Source: Lachnospiraceae bacterium UBA7050 | GTDB lineage: Bacteria; Bacillota; Clostridia; Lachnospirales; Lachnospiraceae | Direction: 5' to 3' | Assembly: GCA_002493905.1 (NCBI GenBank) | Contig: DLAJ01000002.1 | Span: 40,577-104,576 of the forward strand | DNA: 64,000 nucleotides | Shown: one piece after another, positions 45,389 through 53,909 of the stretch | Numbering within the stretch: position 1 is the first letter of the stretch | How the letters are laid out: each line of letters starts with the position of its first letter | The notes under the pieces: model-generated | What the model was told of the DNA's origin: nothing | The model's input: only the letters and a program-made list of their open reading frames with translations | Databases searched by the model: none | Made by a program: the position numbers and the translations under genes

Positions 45389-45766
45389 TTAGTCCCAGCG
45401 CCCTGTTTCTTCTGAGTCCAGAGTGATTTTTCCACAGACCGGGCAGGCGCATTTGGAGAGTCTTGTAATGGGTTTTGCCTTGTGTCCGCAGATGGGACAT
45501 GGACCGATAAAAACGGTTCCGTTTTCCGTTAAGGTTAAGATAGGAATGCTGACGATCGCAGCACAGTGGTTACAGCGTGCGGGTCGAAAAGCAAACGCAA
45601 AGAGGGAAAGCGGGGTCTGCTCCGCAGCAAGCAGGATTTCCGGCTGTTGTCCGGCGGGAAATGCTTCTGCGGCGGCGCGAAGGGTTCCGTGCATCAGACC
45701 GCTGCCGGTCCGGCACTCCCAATGAGTATGGCAGGAATGACAGTGAATGTTGATGATTTCGCCCAT
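45389..45766 (-). CDS. Multi-zinc-ribbon protein of unknown function
   Basis: 125 residues from ATG 45766 (GGAGGTG at 8 bases). Four Cys pairs: CHSCHTHW near the start, CNHC in the middle, and CPICGHKAKP and CPVCGKI near the end, suggesting two zinc ribbons. No catalytic motif. It lies downstream of the flagellin gene on the same strand, about 100 bases after it; a link to flagella is not shown by sequence. Confidence 0.7.
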   Translation of the reverse strand: MGEIINIHCHSCHTHWECRTGSGLMHGTLRAAAEAFPAGQQPEILLAAEQTPLSLFAFAFRPARCNHCAAIVSIPILTLTENGTVFIGPCPICGHKAKPITRLSKCACPVCGKITLDSEETGRWD

Positions 45767-45863
45767 ATATGGTGCACCTCCAGTTCCGATCAAAAACCCC
45801 GCCGTCGGACGTCCAAGCCATGTCAGCACAGCCCTGACGCCCGCTGCGGGGTAATCAACAAAA

Positions 45864-46424
45864 TTATCCGATGAGACTTAACAGCATACTGGGCTGTTGA
45901 TTTGCCTGAGCCAGCATAGACTGTCCGGCTTGCAGAAGAATCTGTCTGTTGGAGAAACGCACCATCTCGGCTGCCATATCCGTATCGCGGATTCTGGATT
46001 CCGCGGCCGTTGTATTTTCCACGACATTGTCGAGATTTGCAATCGTGTGTTCCAGACGGTTCTGCGCCGCGCCGTAATAGCTTCGGACGGCGCTCACATA
46101 GCCAATTGCCTGTTGAAATATATCGAGAGATTCGCGGGCGCCTTCCTGTGTTGTCAGGCTGGTATTTTCGATGCCAATTGCCTTGGAATCCATCTGATAT
46201 AAATTCAGCTTCATGTAATGATTCGCAGCAGCGCCGATATGAAGGGTTACATTAGCTCCGCCGCTTTCCAAATCCACAAACACTTTGGAAGGGTCGATCA
46301 TAAAAGGTGCGACTGTTGCGGTATCTCCGAGAATGTCCGTTCCGCCCGTTGCAAGCGAGGGCGTGATCACGGAACCGGCGCCGCCTAAAGAGGCGACGGA
46401 AAGCTTTCTGACAAATTCGATCAA
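45864..46424 (-). pseudogene. Detached C-terminal part of the protease-flagellin (after a frameshift)
   Basis: About 186 codons that complete the flagellin at 46441-47715 in a shifted frame. After a linker, LYQMDSKAIGIENTSLTTQE leads into the C-terminal D1/D0 helices: YYGAAQNRLEHTIANLDNVV, ESRIRDTDMAAEMVRFSN and SMLAQANQQPSMLLSLIG, the standard flagellin end. No proper start or ribosome site exists; the first possible start is a TTG. Reading back past it stays open to LFSNGNSD, where it meets the upstream frame. Confidence 0.85.
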
Positions 46425-46440
46425 ATCGGAATTTCCGTTA

Positions 46441-47715
46441 CTAAACAGTGAGCTGGCTTTCGGTCAGTCCGGTTTGGTCTTTTAGCGCCGCCCCGAAACT
46501 TTTGCCGTTTAAGATATCCGCAAAAATTTTATCCATACCGCCTGCAATATTAGCGCCTGTCACGGCACCTCCACCGTTTGCTAAGTATCCGGCATATGCG
46601 GCGGCGAGATAACCATGTCCGTAAGGTCTGCCCGATACAGTATAGGACTTCAGGTATTTGGAAATATTGGCATCCGAGCTGTTATCGTTTTCGTTGGCAA
46701 GACCTTTTGCAATATTCTGTAAGCCGGTGTTCCATCCGGTCGGAAAGCCGCCGCCGGCAAGCTGAGCGGTTCCTTCCACAAACCATGTGGGGAGGGAGCC
46801 TGCCTTGCCGTTCATCTGCTTTGGCATTGTATACTGCATGACGGAATGCATAAGCTCGTGCGCGAGCGTGGATTCCAGTACTTCCGCTTTTTTGCCTGTG
46901 CCGAGTGCATCTTTATCATTGAAATCCGAAGCGTCTACTTTTAGAAGCATGGATGTGACCTGACCGCTGTTTGTTTTGTAAGAATACTGTGCATAGGCTA
47001 AAGTGCTGCCCGGACCATCCACAAAAGATACGTCCAGAGCCATATTGATCGTATTTGATCCGACCGCGTTTTTGAGACTGGGGAATGCGGTCAGAATCTG
47101 ACTGACGGCGTTCGGGACAAACTCGTTTGCAATTTTATCGGCAAGCACACTCCCGGTGGAGACCGCACCGTCGGCACTGCGGGAAGCTGCTCCGGCATTG
47201 CCAAGACGTCCGATGGAAAATGTGTTGTCGGTCAGATTATAGGAAAACTCGTAGTGATAAGTTTCCATAACCGATGCGGACTTCGGAGAAAGCCCGTTAT
47301 CGGGAAAAAGCTTCAGCGTGTTAAATTCCGTACTTTGTGCCGTACGGTCGATTTCGTCCTTTAACTCTGTGAGCTCTTTATCGATTGCTGTGCGGTCCGC
47401 TTCAGTCAGTGTTCCGTTCGATGCCTTGACTGCGAGTTCATTGGAACGCTGCAGCATATCGTGTACTTCCTGAAGCGCGCCCTCCGCAATTTGTACTAAA
47501 GAAATGCCATCCTGTGCGTTTGCGGAAGCCTGAGTCAGTCCGCGGATCTGACTGCGCATTTTCTCGGAGATTGTCAGGCCTGCGGCATCGTCCGCAGCAC
47601 GGTTGATGCGATAACCCGAAGAGAGCCGTTCTGTGGATACCTTTATTCCGTTTGTCGTAATGCCAAGCTGCCTGTTCGAGTTCATTGCGGCTAAATTGTG
47701 TTGGACAGAAAACAT
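46441..47715 (-). CDS. Flagellin with inserted zinc metalloprotease (flagellinolysin type), frame broken before the C-terminal domain
   Basis: 424 residues from ATG 47715 (GAAAGGAG before it). Residues 1-~140 are the conserved flagellin N-terminus (NLAAMNSNRQLG, RLSSGYRINRAADDAAGL, IAEGALQEVHDMLQR). The variable region is replaced by a protease: HELMH at 286-290 is HExxH, and E314 in WFVEGTAQL is the likely third ligand, making it a gluzincin. This is the layout of flagellinolysin, a proteolytic flagellin known from Clostridium haemolyticum and others. The frame stops after GLTESQL-T-V; dropping one base there joins LFSNGNSDLIEF and the C-terminal flagellin part. As sequenced, the product lacks the C-terminal D0/D1 needed for filament assembly. 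A sigma-28-like promoter lies upstream. Confidence 0.9.
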   Translation of the reverse strand: MFSVQHNLAAMNSNRQLGITTNGIKVSTERLSSGYRINRAADDAAGLTISEKMRSQIRGLTQASANAQDGISLVQIAEGALQEVHDMLQRSNELAVKASNGTLTEADRTAIDKELTELKDEIDRTAQSTEFNTLKLFPDNGLSPKSASVMETYHYEFSYNLTDNTFSIGRLGNAGAASRSADGAVSTGSVLADKIANEFVPNAVSQILTAFPSLKNAVGSNTINMALDVSFVDGPGSTLAYAQYSYKTNSGQVTSMLLKVDASDFNDKDALGTGKKAEVLESTLAHELMHSVMQYTMPKQMNGKAGSLPTWFVEGTAQLAGGGFPTGWNTGLQNIAKGLANENDNSSDANISKYLKSYTVSGRPYGHGYLAAAYAGYLANGGGAVTGANIAGGMDKIFADILNGKSFGAALKDQTGLTESQLTV

Positions 47716-47851
47716 AATCGGTCTCCTTTCGGAAGGAAGCTGTGAATATCAAGTGAAACGGCGAAATGTAAGCTGGTATCGCCGTTGGATAAATAACGTT
47801 GAATGTCGGTAAAATATACCAAATCAGGTACAATCATATACTATATTTCAT

Positions 47852-47879
47852 ATATCGGGTGGAGCAGGCAGATTGTTTA
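47852..47879 (-). promoter_or_regulatory. Sigma-28 (SigD)-like flagellar promoter
   Basis: On the minus strand, TAAA (47879-47876), 17 bases, CCGATAT (47858-47852), one base longer than the usual spacing. The ~130-nt leader contains an AACGGCGA ... TCGCCGTT hairpin (47757-47787 region). Other parts of 47716-48109 include a CTGCGG/CCGCAG palindrome near 48020; no gene is supported there. Confidence 0.55.
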
Positions 47880-48109
47880 TAGTTTTAGGGAGGATGAGTT
47901 TCGAAAAATCAAAAAAATGCATTATATATGGCAGGAAAAAGTTTTTTTTGTTACAATAGAAGCAAATCTTTTGTTTTATCTGTCCTGGGAATAACGATAC
48001 CTTTTTCTGAAACTGCGGACTTTGGGCCGCAGGCTAATACTCGCAACGCAAATAAGTTTTCACATTATAAACCATGATACAGGGCTATTACATAGAAAGG
48101 TGCATCATC

Positions 48110-49639
48110 TTGAGGGATAATCGTTCAAAACTGATAGAAAAACTAAAAGAGATTTTAAGGGCAGTGCTGCCGATCATTCTGATCGTGCTGCTGCTCTGCT
48201 TTACGGCAGCCCCGGTCTCGCCGGATATTCTGATGGAATTTTTGATCGGTGCGGTCATGCTGATCATAGGAATGTTGTTTTTTTCCATCGGTGCTGAGAT
48301 GGCGATGACGCCGATGGGGGAACGCGTGGGTACGACCATGACGAAAAGCCGGAAGCTGCTTATTATGATATTCGTCAGCTTTGCGCTGGGCTTTGTCATT
48401 ACGATATCGGAGCCGGACTTACAGGTGCTGGCACAGCAGGTTCCCTCGGTGCCGAACGCCGTCCTGATCGTAGCGGTGGCGGCAGGCGTCGGTATTCTGT
48501 TAGTATTTGCGCTGCTGCGTATGCTGCTGCGGATTGCGCTGCCGCCGATGCTGCTTTTGTTCTACGCGCTGGCATTTGCGCTCGCGGCATTTGTTCCGAA
48601 AGACTTTCTGGCGGTTGCATTTGATTCCGGCGGTGTAACGACGGGTCCGATGACCGTTCCGTTCATCATGGCATTCGGCGTTGGTATTTCCGCGATCCGA
48701 AATGACAAGCACGCGGCGGAAGACAGCTTTGGCCTTGTGTCGCTCTGCTCCGTGGGTCCCATTATCGCCGTATTGATTCTCGGCATGATCTATCATCCCG
48801 AATCAACGGAATATGTGCCGGAGGCAATACCGGAAATTGCGGATACGGTTGAGCTTGGCAGATTATTTGCGAGGGGCATTCCGGTGTATCTCCGCGAAAT
48901 GGCGCTTTCGCTTCTGCCGATCGTGTTATTTTTTGGCGCATTTCAATTGATCTCACGCGACATCAAGAAAAAAACACTGATCAAGATTTTGATCGGTCTT
49001 GTGTATACCTATGTGGGGCTTGTTCTTTTTTTAACGGGCGTCAATGTCGGATTTATGCCTGCCGGAAATTATTTAGGACAGGTGATTGCAGGGCTGCCCT
49101 ATGCATGGATCATTATACCGATCGGTATGGTGATCGGGTATTTCATCGTTCAGGCGGAGCCGGCGGTATTTGTTCTTACGAAGCAGGTGGAGGAGATCAC
49201 TTCGGGCGCTATTTCCGCGGCCTCCATGGAGAGAAGCCTTTCCGTCGGCGTTGCGGTCTCAATCGGACTTGCGATGATCCGTGTTCTTACCGGAATTTCC
49301 ATTATGTGGTTTATTGTACCGGGTTATGCGATCGCACTGCTCCTTACCTTTTTTGTACCGAAAATCTTTACGTCCATCGCGTTTGACTCGGGCGGCGTGG
49401 CGTCCGGGCCGATGACGGCGACTTTTCTTCTGCCGTTTGCGATGGGAGCCTGCAATGCTGTGGGGGGAAATATCATCACGGATGCGTTCGGCGTAGTCGC
49501 GATGGTCGCCATGACGCCGTTGATTACCATTCAGTCGCTTGGACTGATCTACCGAGTGAAAGAGGGGCGTCTCCAGAAAGAAGCGGGCGGTTATGTGTCG
49601 ATGGAACAGTATGGGGATATGGATATCATTGAATTATAA
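48110..49639 (+). CDS. DUF1538 membrane protein, tandem halves
   Basis: About 509 residues. TTG 48110 is preferred because GAAAGG lies 9 bases before it; ATG 48074 has no such site. About 12 membrane segments form two repeats, each ending in a conserved AFDSGGV-T/A-x-GPMT motif (AFDSGGVTTGPMTVPFIMAF and AFDSGGVASGPMTATFLLPF). FFSIGAEMAMTPMGERVG is the other repeated element. DUF1538 function is unproven; the inverted repeat-like duplication is transporter-like. The next gene, 12 bases on, encodes a PII-like protein, suggesting a regulated transporter (inference). Confidence 0.83.
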   Translation: MRDNRSKLIEKLKEILRAVLPIILIVLLLCFTAAPVSPDILMEFLIGAVMLIIGMLFFSIGAEMAMTPMGERVGTTMTKSRKLLIMIFVSFALGFVITISEPDLQVLAQQVPSVPNAVLIVAVAAGVGILLVFALLRMLLRIALPPMLLLFYALAFALAAFVPKDFLAVAFDSGGVTTGPMTVPFIMAFGVGISAIRNDKHAAEDSFGLVSLCSVGPIIAVLILGMIYHPESTEYVPEAIPEIADTVELGRLFARGIPVYLREMALSLLPIVLFFGAFQLISRDIKKKTLIKILIGLVYTYVGLVLFLTGVNVGFMPAGNYLGQVIAGLPYAWIIIPIGMVIGYFIVQAEPAVFVLTKQVEEITSGAISAASMERSLSVGVAVSIGLAMIRVLTGISIMWFIVPGYAIALLLTFFVPKIFTSIAFDSGGVASGPMTATFLLPFAMGACNAVGGNIITDAFGVVAMVAMTPLITIQSLGLIYRVKEGRLQKEAGGYVSMEQYGDMDIIEL

Positions 49640-49651
49640 TGGAGAGAGCGG

Positions 49652-50329
49652 ATGGGAAAATTATGTTTGATGACAACGATTGTCAGTAGAAAACAGTTAA
49701 AAAAATATCTCCGTTTGTATCAGGAGGAACAGCTGCAGGTCATGTTCATCACGCTCGGGGCGGGAACCGCATCCGGTGATATTCTGGATTATCTGGGTCT
49801 GGAGTCCACGGAAAAGGCGGTTTTGTTCCACATATTGGAGGAGAGCGTCTGGGAGAGCACCAAGAAGAATCTGCGGCAGAAGCTTCAGATTGACGCGCCG
49901 GGGGAGGGAATCGCATTTGTCGTGCCGCTGAGCAGTATCGGCGGGAAAAAGACCCTGCAGTTTCTGACGGGAAATCAGGACTTTCAAAAAGAGGAGGAGT
50001 CTGTTTTGAAGGATACGGTACATGAATTGATCGTAGTGATTGCGAATCAGGGATATACGGAACTGGCTATGGACGCCGCGAGGGGCGCCGGTGCATACGG
50101 CGGAACGGTTATTCACGCCAAAGGCACCGGCATGGAACAGGCGGAGAAGTTCATGGGCGTATCTCTTGCCGCGGAAAAAGAGATCATTTTTATCGTTGCA
50201 AAAAAAGAACAGAAAAATGACATTATGAAAGCGGTCATGGAACAGGCGGGCTTACAGTCTAAGGCAAAGTCAATTGTTTTTTCGCTGCCGGTTACAGACA
50301 CGGCGGGCCTGCGATTACTGGAGGACTAA
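49652..50329 (+). CDS. Tandem PII-like regulatory protein
   Basis: 225 residues, GGAGAG before ATG. The C-terminal half resembles PII signal proteins: ARGAGAYGGTVIHAKGTGME (T-loop region ending), KEIIFIVAKKEQKNDIMKAV and the final AKSIVFSLPVTDTAGL. The N-terminal half (MTTIVSRKQLKKYLRLYQEE ... GEGIAFVVPLSSIGG) appears to be a second, diverged copy. PII proteins sense ATP/ADP and 2-oxoglutarate and gate membrane transporters such as AmtB; here the partner is probably the DUF1538 protein. No uridylylation Tyr can be assigned with confidence. Confidence 0.78.
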   Translation: MGKLCLMTTIVSRKQLKKYLRLYQEEQLQVMFITLGAGTASGDILDYLGLESTEKAVLFHILEESVWESTKKNLRQKLQIDAPGEGIAFVVPLSSIGGKKTLQFLTGNQDFQKEEESVLKDTVHELIVVIANQGYTELAMDAARGAGAYGGTVIHAKGTGMEQAEKFMGVSLAAEKEIIFIVAKKEQKNDIMKAVMEQAGLQSKAKSIVFSLPVTDTAGLRLLED

Positions 50330-50352
50330 GGAAACGCATGAATCAGCGTTTC
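50330..50352. terminator. Short hairpin between convergent genes
   Basis: GGAAACGC (50330-50337) and GCGTTTCC (50345-50352). Located directly after the PII-like stop and before the end of the XRE gene; similar to the hairpin at 2113. Confidence 0.6.
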
Positions 50353-50360
50353 CCTAAGCT

Positions 50361-50828
50361 TCAGACGGCGAGCAGGCTGATCATGGTGACAATCTGCGAC
50401 TGTGCGTCCGAAACGGCTTCGATCCGGATTCTGCCGATGCGGCTGATCTCTGCACTAAGATTCAGGTCAGGGAGCAGCCTGTTGATCAGAGCGTTGATCT
50501 CCGGAGAGGCGCCCATGCAGGCGGCGGCAATGGTTTCAGGGTCAAACTGCTTAAGGGCTTCGGTCAGTTCGCTGTCGGAAAGCGTGGATAGTTGTTCAAA
50601 ATCGGTGATTTTTTCCGGAAAGCTTTTGGGTTCCAGGATATCATTGATCGACATATCATATAGCTTCGAAAGTTCCAGTAGCACATCAATATCGGGGACG
50701 GCTTCCCCAGTTTCCCATTTTGACACTGCCTGACGGGAAAGGCTGCACTTTGCGGCGAGATCATCCTGTGTATATTGATGGCTTTTCCGCAGGTATTGCA
50801 GATGTTTTGCAACGAGTATGGTATTCAT
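50361..50828 (-). CDS. XRE family transcriptional regulator
   Basis: 155 residues, AAGGAGG before ATG 50828. N-terminal HTH_3 (YTQDDLAAKCSLSRQAVSKW ... VPDIDVLLELSKLYDMSIND) and a C-terminal helical extension of ~80 residues. The C-terminal region might be a small dimerisation domain. Target unknown; divergent from the WYL regulator across ~280 bases. Confidence 0.83.
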   Translation of the reverse strand: MNTILVAKHLQYLRKSHQYTQDDLAAKCSLSRQAVSKWETGEAVPDIDVLLELSKLYDMSINDILEPKSFPEKITDFEQLSTLSDSELTEALKQFDPETIAAACMGASPEINALINRLLPDLNLSAEISRIGRIRIEAVSDAQSQIVTMISLLAV

Positions 50829-51033
50829 AAAGTTTCCTCCTTACAGGATTTGCGGCGTCCTCTTTTTTGAAGACGCTTTGTTTTTGGCGAAAAATGCAGC
50901 CGCGCAGCTTCATTTGTAATGATCCTATCATAAATTCAAAAAGAGAAAAAGAATCCGGCGGTGGCAAAAAAGCGAAGAGCGTTTGCGTGCTCCGCGCAAT
51001 GCATTGATGAAGTGGAAAAAAGCAGGGGCTTTG

Positions 51034-51062
51034 TTGATATTTCATGAAATATATGACATACT
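51034..51062 (+). promoter_or_regulatory. Promoter overlapping a 16-bp palindrome
   Basis: TTGATA (51034-51039), 17-bp spacer, CATACT (51057-51062). ATATTTCATGAAATAT (51037-51052) is a perfect palindrome overlapping the -35; GACA-TACT-TGTC follows. Likely operator for the WYL regulator downstream. The rest of 50829-51108 shows no gene. Confidence 0.55.
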
Positions 51063-51108
51063 TGTCTCATCAATATGAGTTATATTTTGCGGCAGCGGAG
51101 GGAACATC

Positions 51109-52131
51109 ATGCAGCAGAGCCGGTTATTTAAGATTCTCTACTATCTGCTTGACAAAGGGCAGGCGACAGCGCCCGAACTGGCGGAGAAATTTGAAGTGTC
51201 GGTCAGAACGATCTACAGGGATATTGATGCGTTAAGCGGGGCAGGCATTCCTGTTTTTGCGGAAGCGGGGCGGAGCGGCGGCATCCGGCTGATGGAGCAT
51301 TTTACGTTGGACAAGGCGGTATTGTCCGACGAGGAGAAGCAGAATATTCTGGCTGCGCTGAAAAGCCTGCAGGCGACACAGAATCTTTATAATGAAGATA
51401 CCGTGCAGAAGCTGTCCGCGCTGTTTCACCTGAACACGGAGGACTGGCTTGAAGTGGATTTTTCCAGATGGGGAGAAAAAGCGGGAGACCATGAAAAATT
51501 CGAATTGTTGAAAATGGCGGTTCTCCAACATCGAAAAGTGAGAATACGGTATGCGGGCACAAACGGAGATGTTACAGAGCGGACGATTTCCCCGTTAAAG
51601 CTGATTTATAAATCAAAGGCATGGTATGTAAAAGCGTTTTGCCTGAAAAAACAGGAAGAACGGATGTTTAAGCTAAACCGCATTTTAGAGTTTGAAGTTG
51701 TGAAGGAAGAGACACCGGACGCGGTATCTGATGCGGAGCGGGAGCAGGGACGGAAGGTTTGGACTGCCAGGGAACAGGAGCAGGCGAAGGGATGGGAGAG
51801 CGGTGCCGCCGGGGCACAAGAGCAGGAGCATGAAGAGGATTTCTGTGGTGCAGAACAGGAGCAGCCTAAGACGCAGGGACCGGTCTGCTGCCGCATTATG
51901 CTCCGGTTTCTGGGAGAAATGGCGTACCGCGTTTATGATGAGTTTGATGCGGCGCAGGTGGAGCAGCAGGAGGACGGAAGCCTGACCGCATCGGCGCAGA
52001 TGCCTGTTGATGAGTGGCTGACCGGCTTTTTGTTATCATTCGGCAGCCGGGTTGAAGTGCTTGAGCCGGCTTTCTTAAAGGAAGAACTGGCGCGGCAGGC
52101 AAAATTAATCTATGAAAAAAATAAATCATGA
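51109..52131 (+). CDS. WYL-domain (YafY/DeoR-like) transcriptional regulator
   Basis: 340 residues. N-terminal HTH_11 (RLFKILYYLLDKGQATAPEL ... VSVRTIYRDIDALSGAGIPV), then a WYL domain (VRIRYAGTNGDVTERTISPL ... KSKAWYVKAFCLKK) that binds small ligands or nucleic acid, then a C-terminal WCX extension. A ~50-residue Glu/Gln-rich insert (REQGRKVWTAREQEQAKGWE region) lies between WYL and WCX and is unusual. Probably autoregulated through the palindrome upstream and a regulator of the next gene. Confidence 0.88.
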   Translation: MQQSRLFKILYYLLDKGQATAPELAEKFEVSVRTIYRDIDALSGAGIPVFAEAGRSGGIRLMEHFTLDKAVLSDEEKQNILAALKSLQATQNLYNEDTVQKLSALFHLNTEDWLEVDFSRWGEKAGDHEKFELLKMAVLQHRKVRIRYAGTNGDVTERTISPLKLIYKSKAWYVKAFCLKKQEERMFKLNRILEFEVVKEETPDAVSDAEREQGRKVWTAREQEQAKGWESGAAGAQEQEHEEDFCGAEQEQPKTQGPVCCRIMLRFLGEMAYRVYDEFDAAQVEQQEDGSLTASAQMPVDEWLTGFLLSFGSRVEVLEPAFLKEELARQAKLIYEKNKS

Positions 52132-52269
52132 CAGAGGATGTCAGGGTTGCGGTGATAAATTGTGATCATAGCTTCTGCAGACGGGGGATGCTGCCCGCAA
52201 TCACTGGCGGGATGAGCAATTTTCTGTCAGCGGAGGATCATCATTCACAGACAGAAAGGAAGGGGTACC

Positions 52270-52893
52270 ATGCCGAGACCGACAACAAAAACGGATTTGC
52301 TCAGAGCAGCAGCTGAAAACTATGAAAAATTAAACAAACTGATTGAGGGAATGACTGAAAAGGAGCTGCAGACGCCCTTTGATTTTTCAAACAGCGCGTC
52401 AAAGAAAGAGGCGCACTGGAAACGGGATAAGAATCTGCGCGACGTTTTCGTGCATCTGTACGAATGGCATCAGCTCCTGTTAAACTGGGTGCGTGCCAAT
52501 CACTTCAGCCAACTGGACGAAAGCACAGATAAAGACCGTGCAGACGGCGCTGGTGCGCCGGTTAAAATATCCGCGAGCGGAAAGCGGGATAAAGCATTCG
52601 CACCGCTTCTGCCGCCGCCATATAATTGGAGAAATTACGGCGAGATGAATATGGAATTCTGGCGGAAGCATCAGAATACAAGTCTGGAGGATGCGAAAGC
52701 GATGTTTCAGAAATCCCATGAAGAAACGATGCGGCTTGCCGAATCTTTATCGAATGAGGAGCTGTTCTCCAGAGACGCGTTCGAGTGGACCGGCGGAAAT
52801 GCGCTTGGTTCTTATTTTGCGGCGAATACCTCCAGCCATTACGACTGGGCGATGAAAAAATTAAAGGCACATAAGAAAAACTGCCAGTCTTAA
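52270..52893 (+). CDS. ClbS/DfsB family four-helix protein
   Basis: 207 residues, GGAAGGGG before ATG. TKTDLLRAAAENYEKLNKLI starts the DinB-like four-helix bundle; RDVFVHLYEWHQLLLNWV carries a conserved His-rich helix, and LPPPYNWRNYGEMN is typical of ClbS/DfsB (DUF1706). ClbS in E. coli protects against the genotoxin colibactin; most relatives have no known substrate. A short insert (residues ~80-105) is seen. Following a WYL regulator, it may be part of a stress or toxin response (inference). Confidence 0.85.
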   Translation: MPRPTTKTDLLRAAAENYEKLNKLIEGMTEKELQTPFDFSNSASKKEAHWKRDKNLRDVFVHLYEWHQLLLNWVRANHFSQLDESTDKDRADGAGAPVKISASGKRDKAFAPLLPPPYNWRNYGEMNMEFWRKHQNTSLEDAKAMFQKSHEETMRLAESLSNEELFSRDAFEWTGGNALGSYFAANTSSHYDWAMKKLKAHKKNCQS

Positions 52894-52930
52894 AAAACGG
52901 TGTGGAAGATCAGAAAACCAAGGAGAAACG

Positions 52931-53845
52931 ATGATGAAGCATAAAGTGAATGCCGGTATCATATGCGCCTGCCTGCTTCTGCTTATCACGGGGTGCGGGG
53001 CAGGAACGGAGAGTGGAAAGGGGCAGGAATCTTTGCCGGGGAGTGCCCTTGCCGACGATCTTACGCAAAGAGAATCCGCAGATGAAACTTTTCATGATGA
53101 TCTGCATGATGATCCGGAAGAAAATACGGGGGAACTGTCGGAAGAACCTGCGGATGAGCGAAATTCGGACGAAGAATCAGGGGCCGGACCGGCTGAGATA
53201 CCGGCGGAGGAATCGGGGACTGAACCGGTTGAAATGCCTGACGAAGAACCAGAGGCTGAGACGGCTGGAATGACAGCAGAGGAACCAGCGGTAGAAAACG
53301 AGTTTTACCAAAAACTGATCTCTGCTGTAAGGAAATGCATTGCGGGCGAAGAGGTGGAAATGCCGGAGGAATATGATTTCAGCGTTGCCATCCATATGTT
53401 TCCGGGTGATACGCTTGGTTATTTCGTTGAGGATATTAACGGGGACGGAACCGAGGAACTGGTGATCGGTGATACATGGGGAGAAGATCATACGCTCATC
53501 TATAATATTTACACCATGTCCGGGGGAGAACTGGTCCGCGCCGCGGATGGCTGGGAGAGAAACCGATATTATCTCTGTGAAAACGGGATGATTGCCAATG
53601 AGGGCTCCAGCGGAGCCGCCAATTCCAGTTATTCGTATTTTACGTTCGACGGAACAGAACTTCATCTGGTAGAATCGATCATATATGATGGATTTAAGGA
53701 CCCGGAAAATCCCTGGTTTTATTCGACCGAATCGGAATATGACGCGGAATACGCGGAGCCGGTCAGCGAAGAACAGGCGAGGGAAATTATGAGTCGGTAT
53801 GTATACAAAAAGCTGACGTTTATTCCGTTTGTTCCGCAGGGATGA
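52931..53845 (+). CDS. Lipoprotein with an acidic linker, unknown function
   Basis: 304 residues. Signal peptide with a lipobox LITGC (Cys near 22). Residues ~30-120 are a low-complexity Glu/Pro-rich linker (PAEIPAEESGTEPVEMPDEE). The C-terminal ~180 residues form a compact domain (FVEDINGDGTEELVIGDTWG with a DxNxDG calcium-like loop, then YNIYTMSGGELVRAADGWER) as in many clostridial surface lipoproteins. Two adjacent ATGs are possible starts. Confidence 0.8.
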   Translation: MMKHKVNAGIICACLLLLITGCGAGTESGKGQESLPGSALADDLTQRESADETFHDDLHDDPEENTGELSEEPADERNSDEESGAGPAEIPAEESGTEPVEMPDEEPEAETAGMTAEEPAVENEFYQKLISAVRKCIAGEEVEMPEEYDFSVAIHMFPGDTLGYFVEDINGDGTEELVIGDTWGEDHTLIYNIYTMSGGELVRAADGWERNRYYLCENGMIANEGSSGAANSSYSYFTFDGTELHLVESIIYDGFKDPENPWFYSTESEYDAEYAEPVSEEQAREIMSRYVYKKLTFIPFVPQG

Positions 53846-53909
53846 TGCGTGCTTTAGGGGCATTTTCTCAAGCGGAGAGGTGGACCGCCGCGCACCGTCT
53901 CTGTTGAGG

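Noticed and set aside
47803..47994. 63-codon + strand frame upstream of the DUF1538 gene
   Set aside because: It covers the flagellin promoter and leader on the other strand and has no ribosome site or conserved feature.
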